From: Burkholderia cepacia ATCC 25416
GTDB lineage: Bacteria > Pseudomonadota > Gammaproteobacteria > Burkholderiales > Burkholderiaceae
NCBI RefSeq assembly: GCF_001411495.1
Contig: NZ_CP012981.1
Span: forward strand, 3,162,001-3,226,000
DNA: 64,000 nucleotides
Direction of reading: 5' to 3'
The notes under the pieces were generated by a model, which was given only the letters and a program-made list of their open reading frames with translations, had not been told where the DNA came from and made no database searches. Position numbers and translations under genes: made by a program. Positions 63,455 to 64,000 of this stretch are shown here, piece by piece; positions within the stretch are counted from its first letter, which is position 1; each line of letters starts with the position of its first letter.

Positions 63455-64000
63455 ATGCAAACCGTTGCGGTACTGGACTTCGAAACAACCGGACTTTCGC
63501 CGAACCTGGGTGATCGTGCGACCGAAATCGCCGTCATCCTCCTCCGCGACGGACAAGTCGTCGATCGTTTCCAGAGCCTGATGAATGCAGGCAGACGCAT
63601 ACCGTCGGACGTGGTCGCGCTGACCGGCATCACGAACGAGATGATCGCATCGGCGCCTCCGACATCGAAAGTCATGAAGGAAGCGGCTGCGTTCGTCGGC
63701 AAACACGCGGTCGTCGCCCACAACGCCGGTTTCGACAAACGGTTCTGGCAGGCGGAACTCGGGCTGCTTGGCATGACGGCCGAGCATGCCTTTGCCTGCA
63801 CGATGCTCGTGGCGCGGCGCATTTACCCGGACGCGCTGAGTCATCGCCTGTCGAGCCTCGCGGACATGCTGCGATTGCCGAAATCGGGGCGGGCGCACCG
63901 GGCGATGGTCGATGCCGAAATGGCCAGCCACCTGTGGTGCAGGCTGCAGCAGGACATTGCCCGGACTTACGGGCTGGATCGTATCGATCACGCGCTCATG
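63455..64000 (+). CDS. DnaQ-like 3'-5' exonuclease (truncated by the right edge)
   Basis: A DEDDh exonuclease. 182 residues are visible and the frame is still open at the edge. The catalytic acids are D8 and E10 in VLDFETTGL, D94 in AHNAGFDKRFW, and H148 and D153 in AHRAMVDAE. It resembles stand-alone epsilon-like proofreading or RNase T-like proteins. A weak GGATT precedes the ATG. Confidence 0.88.
   Translation, partial: MQTVAVLDFETTGLSPNLGDRATEIAVILLRDGQVVDRFQSLMNAGRRIPSDVVALTGITNEMIASAPPTSKVMKEAAAFVGKHAVVAHNAGFDKRFWQAELGLLGMTAEHAFACTMLVARRIYPDALSHRLSSLADMLRLPKSGRAHRAMVDAEMASHLWCRLQQDIARTYGLDRIDHALM

Overview
The window is GC-rich DNA, about two thirds G+C, densely coded and with strong third-position GC bias. 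Gene content and protein sequences point to the main chromosome of a betaproteobacterium of the Burkholderia type, most likely the B. cepacia complex. That is inferred from gene order (clpX-clpP-tig, ompR-envZ-ahpC-ahpD, ispF/ispD-mfd) and protein style, not from a database search. I see no prophage, insertion sequence, CRISPR array or rRNA, and one tRNA, tRNA-Leu(UAG).

Layout. 1-3087: protein quality control (clpX, cut by the left edge; clpP; tig). 3474-7555: small metabolism and regulators (glycerate kinase, MarR, ketopantoate reductase, LuxR). 7858-11602: a porin, an MFS transporter and an HDAC-fold deacetylase in one tight run, then a small membrane protein. 11706-16563: a small exported protein, tRNA-Leu, a squalene-synthase-like protein, a DUF1800/DUF1501 pair and a small exported protein. 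16822-20300: OmpR-EnvZ, then AhpC and AhpD. 20433-27651: ispF/ispD, mfd, argE and a PLP-dependent dehydratase. 27797-34703: a DUF3574 lipoprotein, PBP1A, a PspA homologue with a TPR membrane partner, MscL and an unknown protein.

34770-51279 is mainly purine breakdown. An 8-oxoguanine deaminase, HIU hydrolase, membrane cytochrome-c urate oxidase (PuuD), OHCU decarboxylase, allantoinase (PuuE), allantoicase, ureidoglycolate lyase, a hydantoin/allantoin racemase and an NCS1 permease together give a route from 8-oxoguanine/urate to glyoxylate. LysR and GntR regulators flank them. A block with an ACT protein, a class-IV aminotransferase, RidA and two LysR regulators lies inside it.

51587-53621 holds LdcA, TadA and a DUF1992 protein. 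53902-59684 is the least understood part. An MFS transporter diverges from a HutC/GntR regulator whose stop codon overlaps the start of an AprA-like flavoprotein. A 2x[4Fe-4S] ferredoxin, a HEAT-repeat protein and an overlapping DUF971 protein follow. This looks like a regulated redox enzyme of unknown substrate with dedicated accessory proteins, and is my main candidate for an undescribed system. 59782-64000 holds a beta-hydroxyacid dehydrogenase, a Nudix hydrolase, a GNAT acetyltransferase, a TetR/DJ-1 divergent pair and a DnaQ-like exonuclease that runs off the right edge.

Several intergenic palindromes look like operators, at the GntR, HutC, TetR, LysR, OmpR and 8-oxoguanine deaminase promoters. 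These are direct sequence observations; their functions are inferred. Family assignments come from motifs I recognise, not from searches.
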